From Brachionus manjavacas (taxonomy: Eukaryota; Rotifera; Eurotatoria; Ploima; Brachionidae), in NCBI GenBank assembly GCA_019054805.1, contig JAHQIY010000020.1:434001-498000 (forward strand): 64,000 nt of DNA, given 5' to 3'. A program made the position numbers and the translations under genes. Positions 10,304 through 21,267 of the stretch are shown here, one piece after another. The notes under the pieces were generated by a model, which worked only from the letters and a program-made list of their open reading frames with translations, was not told the DNA's origin and did not search any database. Each line of letters begins with the position of its first letter. The stretch's first letter is position 1.

Positions 10304-12166
10304 TCAAAAGATGGGCAATTGAATGTTTCTTGGTATGCTGTTGGTATCAGGCGGTGGCACATTTGCCCATTCGTACACAGGATGCTTCAGATCCCAGAAT
10401 TTGCTGGTTTGTTTGGGTGCTCTCTTGAGCATTCTGTCCACTAGCCTAAATCCGTAATAATCCCTCGGATAGTAATTGAGAACTATGTCCCTGAATTCGT
10501 ACGTGTACTTGTCATACAGACGCTGAAACTTGGGTCTCATGCCGACCGGGTCGGTAACACTTCTCAAATTAAGGTAGCTAGTGGGCTTGTCATACTTGAC
10601 CAACTCGTACAAAGAAATGGCCAGTAATTGATGACGCTGACTCAGCTGTTCAAGATTTTGCACAGACAAATACGGTCTCAGTGCTGTACCGCCAATCATG
10701 TGGTCCAACTGCGAATAGTCCGGCACAATTTCACTTTCGTCTTCAACTGGTTTGGCCAACAAACAATTGACTATTTTGTTAAATAGCTCATCATTAAAAT
10801 GCTTGATTTCACTTTTGTCTTCATTGAGCTCAAAGAGCACCTCTGGCTCGGACAAATAGCACAAATTGGTCAGCGAAGTAGCCTTGTTCCATAGTCTTAG
10901 TGTATTCAATTGGTAGTTGCACAGAGAAAAATGCTTTCCGTCTGTGAACAAAAATTGTCCCACCAGTGGATAAGTGAGATCTTTCCACATTGAAAAGCCC
11001 AGATAGTAGGCCTGAGCGCTTAGTTCAGCATGGGCCGAGGTAATGGCCATTGATTCCAGAAACTCAAATTTGTCATCATACTCAGGATAGAGATCATTTA
11101 GATAGGCATTCATTCTGGTGGTGTTAAACACAGTCATAAAGTTAAATTCTCTTTGGTCGCCATACCAGTGGCCTGGCACTTGCATGGGAAGTATGTGGTC
11201 AGCAAAAAGCTTAAACACAACTGGTTTGTAGACAAAGTCGTTGATTTTTTTTGAACATTCTGGATGATTGAGCTCATGCAATGGTCTTAGGGGTTTGCTG
11301 CATTTTATTTGATAGCTGGCTATGTCTTCGTATTGGAAGCGAATTGTGTCCGGGTCCGGGTACACAGCGCCACGTGGTTTTTCGTTTGCGAATCCACTGC
11401 GCTTCCAGTACGATTTGATGTCCACATCGACACCGTACTGGGCTTTTAGCAGATGCGAATTGGAGTCTTGTGTACCAAGAGCCGATGTCATAAAGTTGAG
11501 AATATCTCTGATCAAGAGATTGCTGAATTTGTGTTCGCGGTCTACTTGGGCGCGTTTTTCCACCACTTCCGGTCTGTAAGTGTCCTCATGCACTGGCACA
11601 GTGTAGTCAATAGATTCTTTTTTTAATTCTCTTTGATAATTGTTGATTATTATTTCTTTGACTTTAGATCGGATCATTTCGTACAAGTTGTAGTCCAATT
11701 TTTGGTAGGACTCTTTGGTAGAAGTAAGCCTGGTGTGTTGGTCAATGGATTGAACATGGGTTTTGGTGATGTATTGGTTGAATGGAAGCATTTTTGGGGT
11801 CTTCGATAGCGATGAAAGTTTGTAGATAGGAAAAAACCGGGTTTTTCGTTGCTTCAGATCGTCCAAAGTTTGCTGGACATTGGAGTAGGCCAAAACGCTA
11901 AGTCGTTCCTGGATAGTCTTAAGAGTAGTATATTTTTGACCCTCTTCGTAATATAACCATGCTAGTTTTGGGTCATAGTCAGCTGAGAATTCGCCCGGAG
12001 GAAACTTTGGCTTGACGGGCGGGTACGTAGCTTCGTCAACGTAGTTGTCTGGAAGATTTGGCAGTATGGAAACAGCAGGTGGCTTGGGTTTATGTCCTGG
12101 ATGATTACGATGCTTCAGTCTAGTGAATATTTGATTTAAACTAGTTCTAGTCTTTAACAGAATCAT
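10304..12166 (-). CDS. MRPS30: Mitochondrial ribosomal protein mL65 (MRPS30/PDCD9 family)
   Basis: Single uninterrupted frame of 620 residues. It acts in the mitochondrial matrix as a structural protein of the mitoribosome. The N-terminus (MILLKTRTSLNQIFTRLKHR) is basic and Ser/Thr-rich with no acids, fitting a mitochondrial presequence, which supports this start. Family landmarks: YPPV near 48, a central RFQYEDIASYQIKCSKPL block about 276-293, GHWYGDQREFNF about 332-343, and the diagnostic C-terminal block FLFTDGKHFSLCNYQLNT (405-422) followed by FNDELFNKIVNCLLAKP (457-473). These align by eye with vertebrate MRPS30, which ends soon after that point at about 439 residues; here about 145 further residues follow (474-620). 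No introns, unlike the short-intron genes around it, and its codon use is noticeably less AT-rich than the flanks. Confidence 0.9.
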   Translation of the reverse strand: MILLKTRTSLNQIFTRLKHRNHPGHKPKPPAVSILPNLPDNYVDEATYPPVKPKFPPGEFSADYDPKLAWLYYEEGQKYTTLKTIQERLSVLAYSNVQQTLDDLKQRKTRFFPIYKLSSLSKTPKMLPFNQYITKTHVQSIDQHTRLTSTKESYQKLDYNLYEMIRSKVKEIIINNYQRELKKESIDYTVPVHEDTYRPEVVEKRAQVDREHKFSNLLIRDILNFMTSALGTQDSNSHLLKAQYGVDVDIKSYWKRSGFANEKPRGAVYPDPDTIRFQYEDIASYQIKCSKPLRPLHELNHPECSKKINDFVYKPVVFKLFADHILPMQVPGHWYGDQREFNFMTVFNTTRMNAYLNDLYPEYDDKFEFLESMAITSAHAELSAQAYYLGFSMWKDLTYPLVGQFLFTDGKHFSLCNYQLNTLRLWNKATSLTNLCYLSEPEVLFELNEDKSEIKHFNDELFNKIVNCLLAKPVEDESEIVPDYSQLDHMIGGTALRPYLSVQNLEQLSQRHQLLAISLYELVKYDKPTSYLNLRSVTDPVGMRPKFQRLYDKYTYEFRDIVLNYYPRDYYGFRLVDRMLKRAPKQTSKFWDLKHPVYEWANVPPPDTNSIPRNIQLPIF

Positions 12167-13740
12167 TATTAAATAAGAAAATTTTTAATTTTTTTTCATC
12201 AAAAATATAAGCTGTAAAAAAACTCAAGTTTTGTTTAAAATTTTCTTTTTACAAAATATAAAAAAAATTTTCTTTTAGACAGAATAACTTAACATTTGTG
12301 CCAATTAGTTTGTTTAAAAAAAAAAAATTTCCGGAATTGTTTTTTTTACAAATTTTAAAAAAAAAAGTGTATTTTTTTTTCTGACTTTACTTTTCTTAAT
12401 GAAACGAAAAATATTTTATTCTTTCTCTTTCTTTTCTAATTTATTTTTTGTATAATAACCTTATAATATTTTTTATTTTTTAATTTTTTAGAGCTTTGAA
12501 GAAGGCTTTTAGCCGAAACCGGTCGCCCCAATTTAAAAAGAAATTTAGTATTTTTTAATAAAATTTTTAAAAAATTTTTATTTAAATAAAACATTTTCAT
12601 TAAAAATTATTAATTAATCTCATCCCGATACCAATGCATACTCGAGTATCTAAGGTACCTTTTGAAAAATACCAATACTAGAATCAGGTATCAAATTAGT
12701 TGCATTGATACTTTTTTCTAAATTTTATTAAAAATTTAATATTCAGTTAGGAAATCTCTTTTTTACTACAGAATGCTTTATTTTAAGAAAAGTATCAAAA
12801 GTGTCAATACTTATACTTTGATACTTTTTCAGAATTTATGGTTTGTTTTAATTTTGACTTTACTTTAGATTTTTTTTAAGAGAGTCTCAATTGAGTTAAA
12901 TATTTTATTTGAATAGTCTTAATTTTTAAAAACTTTATTTTTTTTCCAAATAAAATTGCTAAAATAATAGGAATTTAGTATGTTAAACAAAGTTTAAAAA
13001 TTAAAGTATGATGAAAAGAATTTTAAGGATGTTGAAGAGATTTCTGAGTATGTTGTTCAGTCAGACACTGATTTAATGCATTAACATATCATTTTGATTA
13101 ATGTTATTTAAAATATAACATCAAAAGTTTCTGTTTTATCACTTAACTTCGTTACTTTGGAATTCAAGTAATTTTAGCAAGTACTAATAGTGGGCATATA
13201 AAATTCGGATTTTCTTCAGTTTTTTTCACACTCATAATGTAATTCTGAATTTCAGTACTAATTCATTTGACAAATCGCCATTGATAAATACTGTAATTTT
13301 AATTAATTAATTATTTATCATTTCGAAAAATAAATGAAATTGATTATAAATTTTTTTACTTGTCTCAAACCTAAAAATAAATTTATGCATTAAGAAAAAA
13401 TATCTAATAAGAATTGTTGATGAAAATTTAAATGAATGAAAGTTAATAATTTATGGGATTAATTTATCCAACTGATAAATAATTAATTGGCCTAGGTACA
13501 ATCACTGGTTTCAATTTCATGTAAACGATTTTCATAAATTTGTTTTATTTTTGAATTTTTTAAAAGAGAAACCAAAATGTTAAAATTTAATGTGATTTTA
13601 TTATTCCTAATTTTAAATTATTAATAATTGGAATCACCACTGGTAACAATATAGTATTTGATACCAAGCATACATTGTTTATGGATTTTTGAAAGAAAAT
13701 TAATCTTAATGTTAAATATAATTTTGCTTTTCGTGAAAAA
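12167..13740. other. Intergenic; retroelement-like hairpin and GTATC-rich patch
   Basis: 12491-12530 reads GAAGAAGGC-TTTTA-GCCGAAAC, a stem-loop followed by CGAAAC that resembles conserved 3' motifs of some retroelements and the core of hammerhead ribozymes; no ORF adjoins it. 12625-12835 is dense in GATAC/GTATC words in both orientations, suggesting an eroded MITE. No gene seen. Confidence 0.4.
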
Positions 13741-13927
13741 AAAAGCGCTGTGGCTCCTCCATACTGACCTGTTCTCGACAGCTATTTTAAATTGATCCTA
13801 TTTAATAAATCTATTTCAGAAATTCTCTTCCAGATATTCCTTGATCTGCCGAAATTTCATTTTCTTCGATGTGACAACAATTGTCAAAAAACACTTTCAA
13901 GGTATGAGAGGCTGTCAGCGCTTTTTA
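13741..13927. mobile_element. Short imperfect inverted-repeat element upstream of the WD40 gene
   Basis: The left end AAAAAGCGCTG followed by a GGCTCCTCCATAC-like run is mirrored at the right end by GAGAGGCTGTCAGCGCTTTTT. About 187 bp, non-coding, imperfect arms of about 25 bp. No target-site duplication is clear. It could be a MITE or an upstream regulatory palindrome of the gene at 14094. Confidence 0.45.
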
Positions 13928-14093
13928 AATATTAAAATTATTTGTCTTTATTCAAAAAGACACTACCTTCAAAAAAAGAAGAAATATAATTTTCTTTTGA
14001 ATTAATATCAGGAAAAATCTTCTTTTTTTTACCATTTTCCTACATCTAGATTTTCTTTATTTATGAGCTTCATAATCGTAAATATTTTTCTAA

Positions 14094-15307
14094 ATGCCTA
14101 GAATGAGAGAAATCTACATTGTTTTGATTTTTATTTTAATAATTTTTAAATTCAATTATCATTGCCAACAGTTACAAGGGTACTTAAAATTATATAATGG
14201 TTTAAATGTTATCCAAAGTAGAACAAGTTCTAAAATAGAATGCGGATTTAAATGTTTGGAGACCGAAGATTGTAAAATAGCAATGGTCAATGAACAAAAT
14301 TGCACAATACTGAGTGAATGCGCACCAATTGATTACAATAGGACAATTTTTTTTTTAATCAAAAAAATTATCAAAAGTCCAAAAAAAAATTCGAATTTCA
14401 CATGTATTTAACATTTTAAAAGTAAATATACAACAAAAAAATATTGAAAATTTTTTAAGTTAAAATGTCACTGAATGGGCAATCTGGTTTTGTTCGCTCA
14501 CTTGCAGTACTTAAAAATGGCGATTTGGCAAGTGTAACCTATGACGCAAATATAAGAGTTTGGAATTTAGATAATGGATGCATAGTAAAGACTCTGAAGG
14601 GTCATTCGGATCGGATATGGTCACTGGCAGTCCTAAACAATGGCGATTTGGCAAGTGGATCAAGCGATCGAACAATCAACATATGGGATACAAATAATGG
14701 AAGTCTTAAAATGACTCTAATTAGTCACGCAGGGATAGTTCGCTCTCTTGCAGTACTTAATAATGGTGATTTAGCAAGTGGATCAGATGATAATACAATC
14801 AAAATTTGGAATACAAATAATGGAAGTCTAAAAATTAATCTGTCCGGTCATTCACAAGTAATTTTGTCGCTTGTTGTACTTAAAAATGGTGATTTGGCAA
14901 GTGGATCAGGAGATTCAACAATTAAAATTTGGAACACAAAAAATGGAAGCGAAAAAATCACTCTTTATGGTCATTCAAATGCTATTCGCTCTCTTGCAGT
15001 ACTTAATAATGGTGATTTAACAAGTGGATCAGATGATAATACAGTAAAAATTTGGAATACAAATAATGGAAGTCTAAAAACGACTCTGGCTGGTTTTTCA
15101 GGTGGGATTTGGTCACTTGCAACACTAAAAAATGGTGATTTGGCAAGTGGATCATATGATGGAACAATCAAAATTTGGAATACAAATAATGAAAGTCTTA
15201 TTATGACTCTAAATGGTCATTCAGATGTAGTTTACTCACTTGCAGTGCTTAATGATGGCGATCTAGCAAGTGGATCAGTTGAACAATTAATTAGAATTTG
15301 GAATTGA
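14094..15307 (+). CDS. Secreted PAN/apple-like plus seven-blade WD40 propeller protein
   Basis: Two exons, 14094-14403 and 14460-15307, joined by a 56-nt GT-AG intron, keep one frame and give 385 residues; alternatively they are two ORFs. The N-terminus has a hydrophobic signal (IYIVLIFILIIFKFNYHCQ) ending near residue 25. Residues about 28-85 hold a cysteine-rich PAN/apple-like module with spacing CGFKCLETEDC...NCTILSEC. Then seven WD40 blades of about 42 residues each, consensus HS..I.SLAVL.NGDLASGS.D.TIKIWNTNNGSLK, filling a complete propeller and ending the protein. No membrane anchor or GPI signal, so it is probably secreted. WD40 domains are nearly always intracellular, so this layout is unusual. 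Blades 3 and 5 are almost identical in DNA. Function unknown; binding or recognition is inferred. The intron donor (GTATTT) is weaker than usual and is the main uncertainty. Confidence 0.75.
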
Positions 15308-16032
15308 TTTTTTTTCAAATATTCCCAAGAAATTTGCAAAAATTAAAGGGTTTTTATTTCATCTTAGACTTGAGTTTTTAGTGAAGACTAAATGAAAACA
15401 AGAATTTCTTTCCAATTTTCTTTTAAGATATTTTTTTATTAATTAGAGTTTACTCAATATGTGCTTAAAGAAACAGAATCTTGAAATTTAATTTTTTTTT
15501 TACTAATTTAAAAAGTTTTTTGATATTATTTTATCTTGAAAATGTGACCGCTTTTTTATATCCCAATGCATTTTTGTAATTATAATTGATAATTAAAATT
15601 TGAAAATTTAGTTTTTCTCTCTTTTTTTTGTTCAAAAATTTATTTTTTCTCAATAATAACTTTTTTTCAAATAATTTTCGTATTTTTTTCACAAAGTATT
15701 TTGAGTATAATTATCGATACCCGATATCATCCGGTAAAATAATTTTGACATTCATAGTAGCAGACTTGTTTTTAAGTCACAAGTCTTAAGTCAAGTCAAG
15801 TCAATGACTTAAAACTGTGACTTATAAAAAAGTCTGCAAAGTAGTACTGGTAATGTAAATTTATAAAATTTTCAAACTGAATTTACATTAAAATGTTTAA
15901 ATTTTAAGAGAATTTAATCTGGTTCAGTTGCTAACGTTTTTAAAACTTTAATCGCAAAAAATGTTTTGAATTTTAACTTACAATTCAAATCAATTTTAAT
16001 CAGTGAAAAATTGGAAAAATATTTGTGATTAG
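15308..16032. other. Intergenic; tandem AAGTC words
   Basis: AT-rich spacer. At 15774-15830 the word AAGTC/GACTT repeats several times in both orientations (can fold). Otherwise nothing seen. Confidence 0.35.
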
Positions 16033-16040
16033 ATTTTATC

Positions 16041-16376
16041 CAGAGTTGTTTAAAAGTTACAAGTCTCAGATCCGGACTTTTTTTATTTATTTAATTCAAA
16101 AGTCCGAGCAAAAGACTTTTTTTTTTCATATTCCGGGCTTTAAAATTTTGAATACTGAAGAGGAATTGTGAAGACTTTTATGCCAAAATTGTAAGAAAAT
16201 TCTGAAATATGGCAGATCTAAATGCATTAGACCACCCAAGAGTATAGATTTTTTGATATAAAGCCTGTTTAGAAAATTAAAAAAAAGCGGACTTTTTTTT
16301 TTTTTAATTTTAAATTCCTTTTTTTGATTTTTTTTTAATCACTTGGACTTTATTTTGGGACTTTCAAACAACTCTG
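16041..16376. mobile_element. hAT-type MITE with 8-bp target-site duplication
   Basis: Terminal inverted repeats CAGAGTTGTTT (16041-16051) and AAACAACTCTG (16366-16376) bound a 336-bp non-coding unit. It is flanked by a perfect 8-bp direct repeat, ATTTTATC, at 16033-16040 and 16377-16384. An 8-bp duplication with a CAG-type terminus is characteristic of hAT transposons. The interior repeats GACTTTT and CCGG/CCGAG-containing words, which may be sub-terminal binding sites. Mobilised in trans by an unseen transposase. Confidence 0.88.
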
Positions 16377-16751
16377 ATTTTATCTGGATTAATCAGCGCT
16401 ATCATTGATAGCGAAAATGAAAATTCTAGGTAGTGACTTTATTAATATAACTAATTTACCTACAACGAAACAAAGTACTCTTGTACTTAGCTATGGAAGA
16501 ATTTATCTAGTTAAATTATTTCATTTAGAAAATTTGGATTAATTTTTGTAAAAAATAATAAAAATACTTTTCTTAATAAAAAATTTTGATCATGATCATA
16601 AACTTCAATTTAACAAATTCAGCGTATCAAATTATCCACTTACCTTAAAAAATAAACAAAAGTGAACTTAATTAAATTTTGGGATTTTGAAAAATTTGAA
16701 TAAATTTTTTATTATTATCAAAAAGTTTCTATTTTTTATAAATTTTTTTTA

Positions 16752-18300
16752 ATGGAATCCAGGGAGCATTTAGTGTCGCTAAAAGGTAACTTGTTGGAAA
16801 TCAATTGTTAAATCATTTGATTTTCAAATATGATTAAAGTTATGAGGCTTTTGAAGCCATCAACTTACTGCACTCTTCCGGTCTACACTGAGACCAAGCA
16901 TTCGACCAGCCATTTTAGCAATTTGCTCCTCGATCAAGCATTTAACTTGGATTCATTTTCTGCTGAATTGAACAATCCGAGCGATTCTTCTCAGACAGAC
17001 TTTTTAGTCATTCCTCAAATATTCGGGTAGTAAAAAGGAAAAAAAATTTTTCTAATCTTTTCATTAATAGAAATTTATATATTGGAGAAAAATTCATAAG
17101 CTACATATGTCTCTTTAACCAAAGTATTCACAAAGCCAAGGAATTAGATATTAAAGTCGAATTACAAGCTTCAAACAAAATACCCCTTAAATTTGTCTCA
17201 GACAAATTCGACTCAATGTCAGATCTAGAACCAGAGCAGAAATTTGATGGAATAATTGAACACGATGTAGTAGATCTCGGAAATCACATGTATCCAATTT
17301 TTTCATATAAATTAATTTAAAATTAAAATTTTTCTTGATTAGTCTAATTTGTACGGTCAGCTATTTCAATGAAAAAGGTGAACGATTGAGTTTTAAAAAG
17401 TTTTATAAGTTTATCGTCTTACAGCCTTTTGAAATAAAACCAACCTTTCCATTTGATAAGCAAGACTATGTTTGTAAGAATAATCAGGACGTTTTATTCC
17501 AGGCTCAAATTCAGAACATAACAAATAACTATCTTTTTATGGAAAAAGTTCAACTTCAGCCCGTGAAAACAGGAGTTAAAGTGACCGAGATCCGACCTTA
17601 TGAGGAAAGTGACACCATCGCTAAGATGCTTAAACCGTCCGAGATTAGACAATATCTATTTAAAATTGATAGGGAATGTTTGAATTTGGAAAAACCGGGA
17701 CCTATCGGTAAGCTAGACATAACTTGGAAGTATTCATTTGGCGAGAATGGTCACATACAGACTCTTCCTTTAGAATTGCCAGTAATTAATAAGAAAAAAT
17801 TATTTTTTTTTAAATTTGTTTATTATTAAAAAAGTCGAGTTATTTGAATTCATTAAAAAAAGAGATTGAACTAAAATTTGAGAGCGAAGAGCAACTAAAC
17901 TATGTTGCTGAACTTGTGTTGCTGAAATGTGAAATTAAGAACAATAGTGGCACTGAGCTGGATTTGGAATTGAATCTTGAGAATTGTGTCGATGATGATA
18001 AAATAGCGTTTTTTTGGCATTGTGAATTGGAGCATGAAATTGGCAAATTAGCACCTAATAGCTCCTGCTTTATAAATCTTGCGGTAGTGCCTCTGAGTCC
18101 TGGTCTATTGGTAGGTCTTTTTTAATTTTTTTGATTTTTAATATTCTTCTGTTTAGAAATTAGATGGAATTTGGATTACGGATGTTTCGTCGAAGAGAAA
18201 AATTGAATTTAGTCAAATTTTAAATGTTTTTGTCATAAATGAAGACACTAAAGAGGAAATGATACAAAAATTAAATTTAAACAAAATTAATGAACACTAA
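16752..18300 (+). CDS. TRAPPC13: Trafficking protein particle complex subunit 13
   Basis: Six exons: 16752-16785, 16840-17026, 17071-17289, 17343-17781, 17835-18110, 18157-18300; introns 44-54 nt, all GT-AG and frame-consistent; 432 residues against about 417 in human. TRAPPC13 is an accessory subunit of the TRAPP complex (Rab GEF) acting in ER-Golgi and autophagy-linked membrane traffic. Landmarks: the start EHLVSLKVMRLLKP is rebuilt across intron 1 and matches the family N-terminus, fixing the ATG. Then PQIFGNLYIGEKFISYI, HILICTVSYFNEKGE, FRKFFKF-like FKKFYKFIVL, AQIQNITNNYLFMEKV, RQYLF, and GPIGKLDITWKY. The second Ig-like half ends with GKLAPNSSCFINLAVVPLSPGLL and a short last exon. AATAAA occurs at 18346, a plausible poly(A) signal. 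Confidence 0.94.
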
Positions 18301-21267
18301 CAGTATAAGCTTTTGTACTTAAATTATTACATTAAAAAACTTTTAAATAAAAAAATTAAAAAATTTTTAATTTTTATTTTTTAATAGTTTTTTTAATTAA
18401 TTAACTATTCCAAAAAATAAAAAATAAATTGAGCATATTTTCATTGACCATAAAGGAAAATCGAACTTGTTCACCGGGCTTTGCTTCTTCAAATTAATTT
18501 TTTTTTAATTAATAAACATGAAATTAGTCCTAGACAAATTTTGTTGAAAAAATGAAGTCGAGAAAAAAGATCTTTTTAAAAAGAGAATTATTTTATTAAA
18601 TTAAAACTAATTAAAATTATCTTTTTCAAATTATTAAATATAATAAAATATGACAAATTGGCTATATTTTATTTTTGAGAATTTTTTTAGAGAAAATTTT
18701 ATAAGAAAAATATTACAGAAAATTAAATTATTTTAGTTGAGAATATTCAAATTATTTTAAATTTTAATATTCAATTAAAAATCCTTTGATAAAATATCGC
18801 TAAGCTTTTAAAATTTTTAATTTGTTTATAATAAGGAAGAACAATTTTTATTCTTGAAATTTATTGTCATTCATGATACTAATTTTATTAATTAATAGCT
18901 AATACGATATTAGTTGAGAATTATTAAAGTGACCTAATCAGAACTTATAATTTTTTTAATTTTTTAAAAAATCCGTTTTCCGTATACAAAGTTAAAGAAT
19001 TTAAAAAATTTTGAAACTGAAAATAGTGAAAATGGATAATTTGTTGTAAATAATGACTAATTAAACACTTAATCAATCAATTTTTTTTCAATGATTATTT
19101 TTGATAAAATTTTTCAATTTTTTTTTAATTTTCTTCAATAAAATAATTAATAAAGTAATTTTTTCTGAAAAGTTTTCACAAAATTACAAATTAATGATAT
19201 CCAAATAGTTTTCCTTCAAATGTCATAGAAGATATCTAATTTTTATGCATTTTTTTAAAGTTGATAATCAATTCAAAATAGAATTTCAATTAAAAGGGTT
19301 TATCTTTTAGTATTAAAAATAATCATTGATAATATTAATGTGACATGATTTACATGTTACATTAATATTATTTGATTAAAATCCATTTTTTTGACAGTAT
19401 CTTATTAATATTTAGCCTTGTATTTCTGCTTGTTTTTTATTTTCGTCTACCAGTATATTAAAATTTAATTTAGAATTAAATTTAATAGCTGTAAACTTTA
19501 TTTCTTTTTGGTTCTGCATTCCATTTCCATAAATTTTTAAGTTAAAATTATCACTTTCTTACTTGTATTTAAAAAGACTACTGAAAACGACTTTTCACAT
19601 GATATCTTCATTTCCACTAAATTTGCCATTGTTCAAGTTCTTTTGGGTTTTTTTTATCTTATTTTCTAGGTTCCATTTTTTGCTGTAAATGATTGTATTT
19701 TTTAAATTATTCAGAGTTAAATTTACTTATTTTGCTATAGTTCTCTGTATCAATTTTATCATTTTTATCTAGCTGTTAAATTTTTTATCTAGTAAATAAT
19801 TTTTTTATATAGTACATTTAATACATTTTATCATGTAAGTTCATCTTTTTATATAGTATACATTAATATTATGTGGAATCAAATTTTATCCTTTTCGTCG
19901 ATCTAAATTTATTTATTATTTTCCAAAAGGCCTATCTGACAGTGGGTTTTTTTCTGAAAGGTATTAAAGCATTTTGATTCAAAAATATTTTTAAAGAGAT
20001 GAATTTATCGTGATATGTATCCCTTCAAAATTAGGTTCACTTTATGATTATTTTGAGACCATCTCGACGGGAAAGTTGTTCCTTAAGAAGAAGGCGCAGG
20101 TCGTCGACGAAAAAAACAACACGACAGATTTTTTAGAGTTGCTGAAAAATATAACATTTCCGATTTGATTCAATATCTTAATAGAAAAGGCGACTTTTTC
20201 GATTTTGTTCATAATTAAAATTTTTTTTTATAGAAAATACTATATTTATACAAGTTTAATTATCTTTCTGGAAAATTTTTGCATAGTGACCATAAAATAT
20301 AATTTGAAAAAAAAATTAAAAGTAATTTCATACTGAAATGATTTTTTTCTAGTTTAAAGTGGTAATTAATTCATTTTAAAAACTGATGTTAGTTATAAAA
20401 GTGAAAAAAGTTCATAACAATTTGATTTTTTTTTAATTTTATTTAGATGGTTACATACCTGATTCATCTTTTATTTAAATGCCTATTTTATTCAGTTCAG
20501 CTCAGCATTTATAGTTTAAATAGATAATCTAAGTTTTAATTTTCAATTTATTATAAAGATATAAAGACCTCTTTTTTTGATTTTCTCCTGAGATTCAAAT
20601 TGACATCTTTTAAATTCCCAGTTAGTCAGTAATTCAAGGTTTTTGAATTATTTACTATAATTTTTATTATTACTAGATTAAAATACACTTTTTATTGGAA
20701 AATAAATTTGAATACTGCCAATCTTATTAATTTTATAAACATCAATCTTATTAATTAAAAAGCAAAAAGATTGTAAAATAAATTAAATGCGTTTTTTATA
20801 ACAAAAAAAAAATTATATGCTTTTTTTTTAATAATATATTTCTATTTTGTTGTCAGAGAAAACAACATTTTCTCTAATTGAAAAATATTTTTTTCACTTT
20901 AAAATTTGGTTTTGCTTATTTTTTATCGCCTTATTTAAATAAATTAAAAAGATACACACTTAAAATATCAAGGAGTGTTCTAGTCAGCTAAACAAAATAT
21001 GCCAAGCATTATTTTACGCAATTTATTCTCCTGACAATTTTAGTAGGAGAAAAATTTATATTTAATTTGGGAATTCTTTGCAGAAAATTAATTCAAGAAT
21101 TAAAAGATGGGAAGTAAATTGTTCACAAAAAATACCTAATGAGAGCAAGGATTAATAAATTGTATTGATTAGCAAATAATATTTTTAAAAAACGTAAGCA
21201 ATTCATTATAATAATAAATTTTAAAGCATCTTTATAACTTTTTGGTATAATCGAACAAATTGCCAAG
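18301..21267. other. Long intergenic spacer, no gene seen
   Basis: Three kilobases of AT-rich DNA without recognisable coding on either strand. One hairpin: 19329-19347 pairs with 19353-19371 (one mismatch, 5-nt loop, ATTAATGTGACATG arm); the same AATATTAATGTGACAT word occurs at 35.24 kb inside the zinc-finger element. A slightly GC-rich patch sits at 20085-20110. Nothing else can be supported. Confidence 0.4.
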
